Shown here piece by piece: positions 1-5,085 of a stretch of 5,085 bases of DNA; the stretch's first letter is position 1; every line of letters starts with the position of its first letter. The notes under the pieces were generated by a model that did not search any database, had not been told where the DNA came from, and was given only the letters and a program-made list of their open reading frames with translations. The DNA lies in assembly GCA_016288355.1 (NCBI GenBank), contig JAEEYY010000004.1:1-5085 (forward strand), written 5' to 3'. Source of the DNA: Synergistes sp. (lineage in GTDB: Bacteria > Synergistota > Synergistia > Synergistales > Synergistaceae). The translations under genes were made by a program, and so were the position numbers.

Positions 1-1002
1 GTGAACGTCGTTCTGCATAGCGCATGGGATGAACATATCGATCTTGCAGCCTGTATCCTGGAATACGCCCCAAGGCTTCTTGCCTGCGAAGAACTTAGCG
101 TTGGGGAACTTCTCTGCGTAAGGTGCGCAGATGTTCTTGCCGGAGCTTCTGAGCTCGAGGAGGTAATCAACCTTCTCCTGTGTGCAGATTCCGTCTGGAT
201 CATAGATATATCCGTCCGGTCCGGAGATTGTTACGCACTTAGCACCGAGCTCCCAGAGCTTCCATGCTGTACCCCATGCAACGTTACCGAAGCCGGAGAT
301 AGCAACCTTCTTGCCCTTGAAGTCTTCGCCGTTAGCCTTGAGCATTTCCTCTGCGTACCATACGATACCGAAGCCCGTAGCCTCTGCTCTTCCGAGGAGA
401 CCGCCGTAGGGGATGCCCTTGCCCGTGAGAACGCCTTCGTATCTGTCGACTATTCTCTTGTACTGACCGAACATGTATCCGATATCTCTTGCTCCTACTC
501 CGAGGTCGCCTGCAGGTACGTCGGTGTTAGGTCCGATATGTCTGTAAAGTTCGGTCATGAACGCCTGGCAGAATCTCATTATTTCCGCGTCTGATTTGCC
601 GTTCGGGTCGAAGTCCGAACCGCCCTTGCCGCCGCCGATCGGAAGGCCTGTCAGGGAGTTCTTGAAAATCTGCTCGAAGCCAAGGAATTTGATGATTCCG
701 GGATATACGTTAGGAGCGAATCTCAAACCGCCCTTGTAGGGTCCGATCGCCGAGTTGAACTGATATCTGTAGCCCTTGTTGACCTGAACTTTGCCGTTGT
801 CGTCAACCCATACTACTCTGAATGTTACTCCTCTTTCAGGCTCGACCAAACGCTCAAGCAGTCCCGCTTTTTCGTACTCTGGATGCGCGTCCACCACAGG
901 CGCGAGCGAGAGGAGAACTTCTTCTACTGTCTGGTGAAATTCAGCTTCTCCGGGGTTGTTCTTCTTGCACTGCTCGATAACTCTTTCCACATAAGTGGCC
1001 AT
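1..1002 (-). CDS. gdhA: Glutamate dehydrogenase, clostridial NAD type, 3' end missing
   Basis: This is a hexameric-type glutamate dehydrogenase, which interconverts glutamate with 2-oxoglutarate and ammonia in the cytoplasm. The 334 visible codons read without a stop to the window edge; family members are about 445 residues, so roughly the last quarter is missing. Visible landmarks are GPYKGGLRF (K90), the catalytic-lysine motif PIGGGKGG (K126), VPAGDLGVG (D166), LTGKG (T193), and the Rossmann motif SGFGNVAWG at 236-244. These line up with K89, K113 (here K114), K125 and D165 of the Clostridium symbiosum enzyme as I remember it, and the two proteins look strikingly similar. F238 and P262, linked to NAD preference in that enzyme, are both present, so NAD use is more likely than NADP (inference). 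The start at 1002 has the better Shine-Dalgarno spacing; an in-frame ATG lies two codons upstream. The gene is divergent from the SLH porin and has its own promoter. Family assignment is near certain; coenzyme choice is not. Confidence 0.97.
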   Translation of the reverse strand, partial: MATYVERVIEQCKKNNPGEAEFHQTVEEVLLSLAPVVDAHPEYEKAGLLERLVEPERGVTFRVVWVDDNGKVQVNKGYRYQFNSAIGPYKGGLRFAPNVYPGIIKFLGFEQIFKNSLTGLPIGGGKGGSDFDPNGKSDAEIMRFCQAFMTELYRHIGPNTDVPAGDLGVGARDIGYMFGQYKRIVDRYEGVLTGKGIPYGGLLGRAEATGFGIVWYAEEMLKANGEDFKGKKVAISGFGNVAWGTAWKLWELGAKCVTISGPDGYIYDPDGICTQEKVDYLLELRSSGKNICAPYAEKFPNAKFFAGKKPWGVFQDTGCKIDMFIPCAMQNDVH

Positions 1003-1010
1003 GAACATTC

Positions 1011-1017
1011 TCTCCTT
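1011..1017 (-). promoter_or_regulatory. Ribosome binding site of gdhA
   Basis: On the minus strand an AAGGAGA box lies upstream of two in-frame ATG codons, at 1008 and 1002. The GGAG core is 3 nt from the first ATG and 9 nt from the second. The second spacing is normal, so translation probably starts at 1002 (MATYVERV). Confidence 0.75.
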
Positions 1018-1060
1018 TTTCTCACTATCGGTATTTAGCCTCTTTTGGCGCTGTTCAGAA

Positions 1061-1080
1061 CCGTGCCGCACCCGGCACGG
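1061..1080 (-). promoter_or_regulatory. Perfect GC-rich hairpin in the gdhA leader
   Basis: CCGTGCCG at 1061-1068 and CGGCACGG at 1073-1080 are perfect inverted repeats of 8 bp around a 4-nt loop. The element lies about 9 nt downstream of the predicted gdhA transcription start and about 60 nt upstream of the start codon. No T-run follows it on the minus strand, so it is not a terminator. It could be a 5' stabilising stem-loop in the mRNA or a DNA operator for a repressor; the sequence alone cannot separate these. Confidence 0.6.
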
Positions 1081-1095
1081 ACATCTTACTTTGTT

Positions 1096-1124
1096 ATTTT
1101 ATTCCCTATCATTTCTTTCGTAAA
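1096..1124 (-). promoter_or_regulatory. Predicted sigma-70-type promoter of gdhA
   Basis: On the minus strand TTTACG (1124-1119) is followed after exactly 17 bp by TAAAAT (1101-1096). The -10 box matches the consensus at 5 of 6 bases and the -35 box at 4 of 6. The predicted start near 1089 gives a leader of about 87 nt that begins with the hairpin at 1061-1080. The promoter sits at the edge of the AT-rich part of the divergent region. It is predicted by eye only. Confidence 0.55.
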
Positions 1125-1182
1125 GGGGAGGAAAAAGCCATATTTGAGGGTTTTAGAGAATAACATAAAAATCACGGGATTT

Positions 1183-1320
1183 ACAATCAAAACTTAAATA
1201 TAAACAGGCAGAAACGATTTTTTCTCCTAAAAACCTTATAAAAAATGTTTGTGAATTTCCTGTGGCTATACAAACTCCTGGCGAACGGCGTTTTCCTGTA
1301 TGAAATCGTTTTTTGATTGT
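1183..1320. repeat. Split inverted repeat in the AT-rich spacer
   Basis: The right arm at 1303-1320 reads, as reverse complement, ACAATCAAAAAACGATTT. The left side holds the same two pieces in the same order, ACAATCAAAA at 1183-1192 and AACGATTT at 1213-1220, separated by 20 bp. The intervening sequence is AT-rich and has no plausible coding region. Apart from this repeat I see no feature between 1125 and 1353. The repeat may be a degenerate regulatory or insertion remnant, or a chance match in low-complexity sequence. Confidence 0.35.
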
Positions 1321-1353
1321 AGGAAAAGTTTTATCTGTCTGCTTAGCACTTTA

Positions 1354-1384
1354 TCTTGACAGCATAGTCAAGAAAAGATATCAT
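1354..1384 (+). promoter_or_regulatory. Predicted distal porin promoter P1 with inverted repeat over -35
   Basis: A perfect -35 box TTGACA (1356-1361) is followed after 17 bp by TATCAT (1379-1384), 5 of 6 to consensus. This is the best plus-strand promoter in the region and faces the SLH porin gene. A start near 1391 would give a leader of about 400 nt. TCTTGAC (1354-1360) and GTCAAGA (1367-1373) form a perfect 7-bp inverted repeat with a 6-bp spacer, overlapping the -35 box. That is a plausible operator, although half of it is the consensus -35 itself. Confidence 0.65.
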
Positions 1385-1446
1385 ATCTGCCGGTGTGACA
1401 TCTCCGCTGAAGTGGTTATTCCTCGTTGATCAAAATTTAATGTCGG

Positions 1447-1475
1447 TTGACATATTAATTAGCATAAGCTAATAT
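1447..1475 (+). promoter_or_regulatory. Possible proximal porin promoter P2
   Basis: A second perfect TTGACA lies at 1447-1452. After 17 bp comes TAATAT (1470-1475), which is 4 of 6 to the -10 consensus, so this promoter is weaker on paper than P1. A start near 1482 would give a leader of about 310 nt. The case is strengthened by the two palindromes placed over its spacer, -10 box and start site. Confidence 0.45.
1458..1473. promoter_or_regulatory. Palindrome 1, candidate operator
   Basis: ATTAGC-ATAA-GCTAAT is a perfect 6-bp inverted repeat around 4 bp. It shares the pattern TTAGC-N4-GCTAA with the palindrome at 1482-1499, and the centres are 25 bp apart. It lies between the -35 and -10 boxes of predicted promoter P2 and overlaps the -10, where a bound repressor would block polymerase. 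Confidence 0.6.
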
Positions 1476-1481
1476 GCTTTA

Positions 1482-1499
1482 TGTTAGCTTGCGCTAACA
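1482..1499. promoter_or_regulatory. Palindrome 2, candidate operator
   Basis: TGTTAGC-TTGC-GCTAACA is a perfect 7-bp inverted repeat around 4 bp. The core matches palindrome 1, while the four central bases differ completely, as expected for a dimeric protein that reads the half-sites. It would cover the predicted P2 transcription start. In RNA made from P1 it could also fold as a small hairpin. The half-site recalls DtxR/MntR-family operators, but too loosely to name a regulator. Confidence 0.6.
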
Positions 1500-1504
1500 C
1501 AAAG

Positions 1505-1696
1505 GCCGTGCATAAGGACAGAGACGGTTTGTCCGGTACGGTGCTGTGAATCTGAATGGCCGTTGATCCCGCATGTCAGGCGGCGATGGAAGGAGGTATC
1601 GTTCTGCTGCCCGGCCCGCGGTCTTCCGGGCGAAAGGAATCACGAAAAAACGGCGCATGCGCCAAGGCAACTATGGATACTTGGAGAGGATCGCCG
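1505..1696 (+). promoter_or_regulatory. Structured 5' leader of the SLH porin mRNA
   Basis: Between the promoters and the start codon lies a run of stable potential hairpins and no convincing gene. Stem A (1505-1542) pairs 1505-1511 with 1536-1542 and, inside, GGACAGA (1516-1522) with TTTGTCC (1528-1534). Stem B (1579-1611) pairs GGCGGC with GCTGCC and GAT with ATC, leaving AGGAGGT (1591-1597) in its loop. Stem C (1614-1631) pairs GCCCG with CGGGC. Stem D (1651-1696) pairs CGGCG with CGCCG around an inner CCAAG/CTTGG stem; it competes with the local palindrome GGCG-CATG-CGCC at 1652-1663. I could not match the whole to a known riboswitch class. After it, 1730-1775 is purine-rich and looks unstructured. 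The leader may control translation or stabilise a highly expressed envelope-protein mRNA (inference). Confidence 0.5.
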
Positions 1697-1775
1697 AATG
1701 TTTTCCTGTGACAACGCCTTTCGCGGATATAAAAGCATAAGCGTAAATAAAGAAGTAAAGGAAAAGAAGCAAAAC

Positions 1776-1781
1776 AGGAGG
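1776..1781 (+). promoter_or_regulatory. Ribosome binding site of the SLH porin
   Basis: AGGAGG is a full Shine-Dalgarno match, but 13 nt separate it from the ATG at 1795, longer than the usual 5-9 nt. No ATG, GTG or TTG lies closer in frame, and the signal peptide begins exactly at 1795, so the start is still secure. Confidence 0.75.
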
Positions 1782-1794
1782 AATAACGACAGCT

Positions 1795-3357
1795 ATGAAG
1801 AAATTTATCGCAGTGATCGCGATGATCGCCGTTGCCGCTTTTGCGGCTCCGGTGTTTGCAGCAACGAACCCGTTCATGGACGTCCCGCAGGGACACTGGG
1901 CATATGACGCAGTGGGACTTCTTGCGTCACGCGGAATCGTATCCGGTTACCCGGACGGCTCCTTCAAAGGCCCGCAGCCCGCTACCCGTTATGAAGTAGC
2001 GTCGATAGTAGCGCGCGCACTTGTTGCGATCGACGCAGACAAAGCCAGCAAACAGGACCTTGAGCTTCTCAAGAAGCTGGTTATGGAGTTCAAAGACGAA
2101 CTCGACGCTCTCGGTGTTAAGGTCGATAAACTCGACAAGAGGGTTGCGGTCCTCGAAGATGGTGTAGGCGGATGGAAGATTCGCGGAACGTTCCTTTTCG
2201 AAGCGAAGTTTTCTTCGGATACTGACAACGGAAATTACAACTTCACCGAGAACGGTCTGAAGAACGACTTTGAAAAAGAGCAGTTCCGTCTCTATCTGAC
2301 AAAGCAGATAAGCGAGAACACTTATTTCTTCGGTGAGTACCGCACCGGCGCCGATGGCTCTGACGCTCCGATAGGGCGCGGTGGCCGCGGAGATCTCCAG
2401 AATATGAGCTGGGCACAGCTTTTCATCGACACCAAGCTCCCCTATGACATAGGGTTCCGCGCAGGCCGCTTCACCGTAGACTTCGAAGATGAGTACGGAC
2501 TCTACACCGACAACGACGCCCTCTTCGGCGACTTCCGCATCGACGGTTTCCAGCTCCAGAAGCAGTGGGATACGTTCAGGGCAACTGCTATCGTAGGACG
2601 CAACGACAACTACGGCTTCTATGACCCGACAGCCGAAACCTATGGCATCGACATAGACAGCTCCTACATGGCCTACATACTCGACCTCAACTGGCAGCCC
2701 AACGAAAAGTTCTTTGCGGGGCTCACCGGCTACTGGTTCAACGAAGATGCACTGGGCATCGACGGGATCGACCTTGATGCGCGTACGTACGCCGCGTACC
2801 TGGGCTACAGGTTCACCCCCGCTGCGGAACTCAAAGGCATTTATTACTGGCAGAAATTCGGTGACGACGTTGTGACCCTGCAGGGCATCCCCGCCGCAGC
2901 GGCTGAAGATAGTCCGAACGCCTGGAAAGCCATCCTGAACATCGATCAGGATCTTCTCAAGTTCACCAGCCTGTGGATCGAATATTCGCAGCAGGACAAC
3001 ACTTTCTTCGGATACTGCGACCGCTATTCTATCGGCGGCGGAGCCTACGATTTCGCTGGACTGAACATGGACGTTGCCGACCCCTTCGGGACCTCAAAAT
3101 ACTGGTTCGTCAAAGCCGAGCAGCAGTGGAACGACAAGTGGAGCACCTTCCTCCGCTTCGCGCATGTAGACTACGATACAGCCAACCTTGACGACGCCAC
3201 CGAGTGGGGCGCGGGCATCGCCTATCAGTACACGCCGGCCCTCCGCTTCGAACTTGCCTACGACCAGGTCGACCACGGCGACAGCATCACCGCGAACAAC
3301 GGCGGCGAGGTCGGAAAAGACCACATCGTCCGCTTCAGCACCACTGTCAATTTCTGA
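1795..3357 (+). CDS. SLH-domain outer-membrane porin (OmpM/Omp-alpha-like)
   Basis: The 520-residue product is exported and predicted to sit in the outer membrane. Residues 1-22 form a signal peptide: KK, a hydrophobic alanine-rich core, and VFA before the cut at A23. Residues 26-76 are one SLH domain, with FMDVPQGHWAYDAV, SGYPDGSFKG and the TRYE motif at 64-67. Residues 82-122 form a charged heptad-like coiled coil (LELLKKLVMEF, VDKLDKRVAVLEDGV). From about 126 onward the protein alternates polar and aromatic residues as in beta strands, and it ends HIVRFSTTVNF, a terminal-phenylalanine signal typical for insertion by the BAM machinery. In family members the SLH domain grips peptidoglycan or its attached polymer while the barrel forms a pore, so the protein links outer membrane and wall. 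There is a single cysteine, C408. The gene is monocistronic, between a structured leader and a strong terminator. The transported substrate cannot be told from sequence. Confidence 0.92.
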   Translation: MKKFIAVIAMIAVAAFAAPVFAATNPFMDVPQGHWAYDAVGLLASRGIVSGYPDGSFKGPQPATRYEVASIVARALVAIDADKASKQDLELLKKLVMEFKDELDALGVKVDKLDKRVAVLEDGVGGWKIRGTFLFEAKFSSDTDNGNYNFTENGLKNDFEKEQFRLYLTKQISENTYFFGEYRTGADGSDAPIGRGGRGDLQNMSWAQLFIDTKLPYDIGFRAGRFTVDFEDEYGLYTDNDALFGDFRIDGFQLQKQWDTFRATAIVGRNDNYGFYDPTAETYGIDIDSSYMAYILDLNWQPNEKFFAGLTGYWFNEDALGIDGIDLDARTYAAYLGYRFTPAAELKGIYYWQKFGDDVVTLQGIPAAAAEDSPNAWKAILNIDQDLLKFTSLWIEYSQQDNTFFGYCDRYSIGGGAYDFAGLNMDVADPFGTSKYWFVKAEQQWNDKWSTFLRFAHVDYDTANLDDATEWGAGIAYQYTPALRFELAYDQVDHGDSITANNGGEVGKDHIVRFSTTVNF

Positions 3358-3368
3358 TCTAAACATGC

Positions 3369-3405
3369 AAAAAGAGAGGGACCCGGTGGTCCCTCTCTTT
3401 TTTTT
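3369..3405. terminator. Strong rho-independent terminator, probably bidirectional
   Basis: A perfect 13-bp stem pairs AAAGAGAGGGACC (3371-3383) with GGTCCCTCTCTTT (3388-3400) around the loop CGGT; two further A-T pairs extend it. A run of eight T follows on the plus strand, 12 nt after the porin stop codon begins the element. Read from the minus strand the same stem ends in five T, so it can also end transcription of the convergent M13 peptidase gene, whose stop codon lies about 60 bp away. No other terminator is visible between the two genes. Confidence 0.95.
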
Positions 3406-3445
3406 GATTTGATTCTGATGCGCGGGGACGGGGCGCGGCTGTCAG

Positions 3446-3463
3446 TGCATCCTGAATGATGCA
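3446..3463. repeat. Small inverted repeat between the convergent genes
   Basis: TGCATC (3446-3451) and GATGCA (3458-3463) form a perfect 6-bp inverted repeat with a 6-nt loop, directly after the stop codon of the minus-strand peptidase gene. No T-run follows on either strand. It might protect the 3' end of that mRNA, or it may be chance. Confidence 0.3.
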
Positions 3464-3467
3464 GACG

Positions 3468-5085
3468 CTACCAGAGCGCGAGCCTTTTTTCAGGCGCAAG
3501 GTACATGCCGTCCCCCGGCTTTACGCCGAATGCATCGTAAAACTCCTGAAGCTGCTGTACGTTTACGTTGGTACGCAGGAAGGGCAGCGGGTGGACGTCT
3601 TCCTTTATCCTGTACTCTTCGGATTCTTTTGTTGCGCGGCTGCGCCATACCCTGGCGTAGGCCTTGAAGAATTCAGCAAAGTCGAAGCCCCCGCTTTCGC
3701 GCGTTATGGCTGCCATGCAGGAGAGCCCGCCAAGGTCCGCTATCGCTTCGCTTAAGATCAGCTCGCCGTCTGCCTTGACGCCGGGCATCACTTCAAGTGT
3801 GCTTAAGTAGTCGCTTATCGTTTTGGCGCGAGCGTCGAATGCTTTTTTGTCTTTTTTAGTCCACCAGTTCAGCATATTGCCGTTTTCGTCATACTGCGAG
3901 CCGTTAGTGTCGAATGCGTGCGTTATCTCATGCCCTATCACCATGCCGATGCCGCCGAGCAGCCCCTCTGTCCCGCCGTCCTTCGGGTAGAAGACCCCGC
4001 CCAAAATGCCTGCGGGAATGTTGATCGAGTTGTCGGAAGGCGAATAATAGGCGTTTACCGTCTGCGGCGAGGCTATCCATTTGCTCTTGTCGACCTTTGT
4101 GTTGACGAGTTTCGCGTCGCGCTTTCTTTCAAATCCGGCTATCGCAGCCGCAGCTTCCGTGAGACTGCCGCCCGAGGCGTGATCTTTGAAATCAAGCTCT
4201 GAAAAGTCTTCCCGCTTTTCGGGGTACGCCGCGCGCACGGTCAGAGCGTTAAGTTTCGCTATCGCTTTTTCACGAGTCTTTTTCGTCAGCCATTCTTCTT
4301 CCAGCAGCATCTTCCTGTAATAGTCGACGACTTTAAGGATAAGTTCTTCGACACGCGCCTTGACCGCAGGATCTGCGTACTTTTCGGCGTAGACTCTGCC
4401 GAGAGGTTCGTCAAGATATGCCGATACCATTTGATAGGCGTATTTGTCGTCAGGTATGCGGCCGCTGCTTCCCATGATCGCATTTACGCGTTCCACATAC
4501 CAGCCGCGGGTCTCGCGGTCGAGCAGATTGGCGGCAGACATCAGCGTCTTTATTATGAGCATGCTCTTGATGTCTTCGAGGTTTTCCTGCACGTAGACTT
4601 CATTTATGTTTTTGAGCCATTCTGGCTCGCGCAGTACGAATTCACGGCTCTCTCCGTAGCCGAGCGAGTCAAGCACGGCTGTGAGCGGGAAATTTGCGGA
4701 GGCCCCGGCGAGCTCTTTCTTTGTGCGCACGTTGTAGCATTTCCTGCGCGCATCCGGCATATGCAGCGCCTTCAGCCCCATGGACTTTGCGGCGAGTTTT
4801 TTCTCTATGCGGAAGAGCCCGTCGTTCATTGCCTCTGCGCGCTCTCTGTCATATCCGGCCTTTTGCAGAAGCCTTCCTATATATATGTCATTTGCCGCCT
4901 TGCGGCGCTTCGCGGCTGCGCTGAGTTCGGGCGCTCTGTATTCGTCCGCGTCAGCAAGCAAAAGACCGGAAGGCGCTATGGCTACAGTTACGTTCGTTGC
5001 GTCACGGCCGTCCGGCGTTGTGCCGGCGCGCATAAGATAAGAACCGAAATGAGGGTCTTCCGCGTCTGTCAGATAGGCCGTAAGA
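3468..5085 (-). CDS. M13 family zinc metallopeptidase, 5' end missing
   Basis: This neprilysin/PepO-type endopeptidase cleaves oligopeptides; bacterial members are usually exported. The frame is open to the right edge, giving 538 whole codons. Family members are about 630-700 residues, so the start and any signal peptide lie outside. The ATG at 5033 is internal, because family-like sequence (AEDPHFGSYL) continues upstream of it. In visible-fragment numbering, VNAYYSP at 343-349 is the substrate-binding motif, followed by SINIPAGIL. HEITHAFD at 385-392 gives two zinc histidines and the catalytic glutamate E386. SEAIADLGG supplies the third zinc ligand E446 and D450. EDVHPLPFLRTN supplies H498 and R504, matching the transition-state histidine and the substrate arginine of neprilysin. 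All key residues are intact. The C-terminus, EKRLALW, lacks the cysteine of animal enzymes; similar endings are common in bacterial members. It is convergent with the porin gene and shares its terminator. Its natural substrate is unknown, though peptide nutrition is likely. Confidence 0.96.
   Translation of the reverse strand, partial: LTAYLTDAEDPHFGSYLMRAGTTPDGRDATNVTVAIAPSGLLLADADEYRAPELSAAAKRRKAANDIYIGRLLQKAGYDRERAEAMNDGLFRIEKKLAAKSMGLKALHMPDARRKCYNVRTKKELAGASANFPLTAVLDSLGYGESREFVLREPEWLKNINEVYVQENLEDIKSMLIIKTLMSAANLLDRETRGWYVERVNAIMGSSGRIPDDKYAYQMVSAYLDEPLGRVYAEKYADPAVKARVEELILKVVDYYRKMLLEEEWLTKKTREKAIAKLNALTVRAAYPEKREDFSELDFKDHASGGSLTEAAAAIAGFERKRDAKLVNTKVDKSKWIASPQTVNAYYSPSDNSINIPAGILGGVFYPKDGGTEGLLGGIGMVIGHEITHAFDTNGSQYDENGNMLNWWTKKDKKAFDARAKTISDYLSTLEVMPGVKADGELILSEAIADLGGLSCMAAITRESGGFDFAEFFKAYARVWRSRATKESEEYRIKEDVHPLPFLRTNVNVQQLQEFYDAFGVKPGDGMYLAPEKRLALW

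Noticed and set aside
1..594. Long open frame on the plus strand opposite gdhA, 197 codons, with the same register nearly open up to 1002
   Set aside because: It lies exactly in codon register with the real minus-strand gene, where biased codons suppress antisense stops. It has no ribosome-binding site visible, and its translation resembles no family.
1708..1733. A third porin promoter, GTGACA and TATAAA
   Set aside because: The boxes look good alone but are only 14 bp apart, too short for a typical sigma-70 promoter.
1573..1740. Possible 55-codon upstream ORF (MSGGDGRRYR...) in the porin leader
   Set aside because: No Shine-Dalgarno sequence precedes ATG 1573 or the internal ATG 1657, the sequence is unrecognised, and the stretch is better explained as structured RNA. 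Kept only as a weak possibility.
1505..1740. Cobalamin, c-di-GMP-I, c-di-AMP, glycine or SAM riboswitch
   Set aside because: Fragments such as GGTG...GAATC, GGCAAC and GGAGAGG recall these classes, but the remaining conserved cores (for instance the cobalamin CCGCCACTGT box or the c-di-GMP GACGCAAAGCC) are absent.
1563..1907. Plus-strand open frame of 114 codons starting with TTG
   Set aside because: It overlaps the porin signal-peptide and SLH coding region in another frame, has a poor start, and yields an arginine- and cysteine-rich product with no family look.
3446..3463. Hairpin as a separate terminator for the peptidase gene
   Set aside because: The stem is only 6 bp and no T-run follows on the minus strand; the bidirectional stem at 3369-3405 serves better.
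3468..5033. Complete 521-residue peptidase starting at ATG 5033
   Set aside because: The frame stays open to the window edge, with M13-like sequence upstream of this ATG, and the product would lack the N-terminal part of the family fold. The gene is truncated by the window, not short.
3456..5040. Several plus-strand open frames opposite the M13 gene (for example 3456-3755, 3918-4202, 4694-4924, 4780-5040)
   Set aside because: All lie antisense to a gene with intact catalytic motifs; their low-complexity, arginine- or cysteine-rich products look like codon-bias shadows.

Overview
The window holds two partial genes, one complete gene and one unusually rich intergenic region. The complete gene encodes an envelope protein with a signal peptide, one S-layer homology (SLH) domain, a short coiled coil and a long beta-barrel region ending in phenylalanine. 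This is the plan of outer-membrane porins that tether the outer membrane to the cell wall in diderm lineages such as Synergistota, Negativicutes and Deinococcota/Thermotogota. The neighbours are a clostridial-type glutamate dehydrogenase and an M13 zinc metallopeptidase. Together they fit an anaerobic, amino-acid- and peptide-fermenting diderm, most likely a member of Synergistota (inference; no marker gene is present).

Layout: 1-1002 (minus) is the N-terminal 334 codons of glutamate dehydrogenase, running off the left edge. 1003-1794 is a divergent, protein-free intergenic region of about 790 bp. It carries a promoter and a perfect hairpin for gdh, an AT-rich stretch with a split inverted repeat, and two candidate promoters for the porin. 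The upstream porin promoter has an inverted repeat over its -35 box. The downstream one is covered by two matching palindromes, TTAGC-N4-GCTAA. These are followed by a roughly 300-400 nt 5' leader with several stable hairpins. 1795-3357 (plus) is the SLH porin, closed by a very strong terminator at 3369-3405. 3468-5085 (minus) is the M13 peptidase, convergent with the porin and lacking its N-terminus at the right edge.

The genes are not an operon; each is a separate transcription unit. A common theme is amino-acid nutrition: peptides cross the outer membrane through porins, exported peptidases of the M13 type trim them, and glutamate dehydrogenase deaminates glutamate to 2-oxoglutarate and ammonia. 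That link is thematic inference.

I found no CRISPR array, transposon, toxin-antitoxin pair, tRNA or rRNA. The protein-coding content is ordinary. The part most worth a second look is the control region of the porin: the paired palindromes and the structured leader, which matches no riboswitch class I could recognise by eye.
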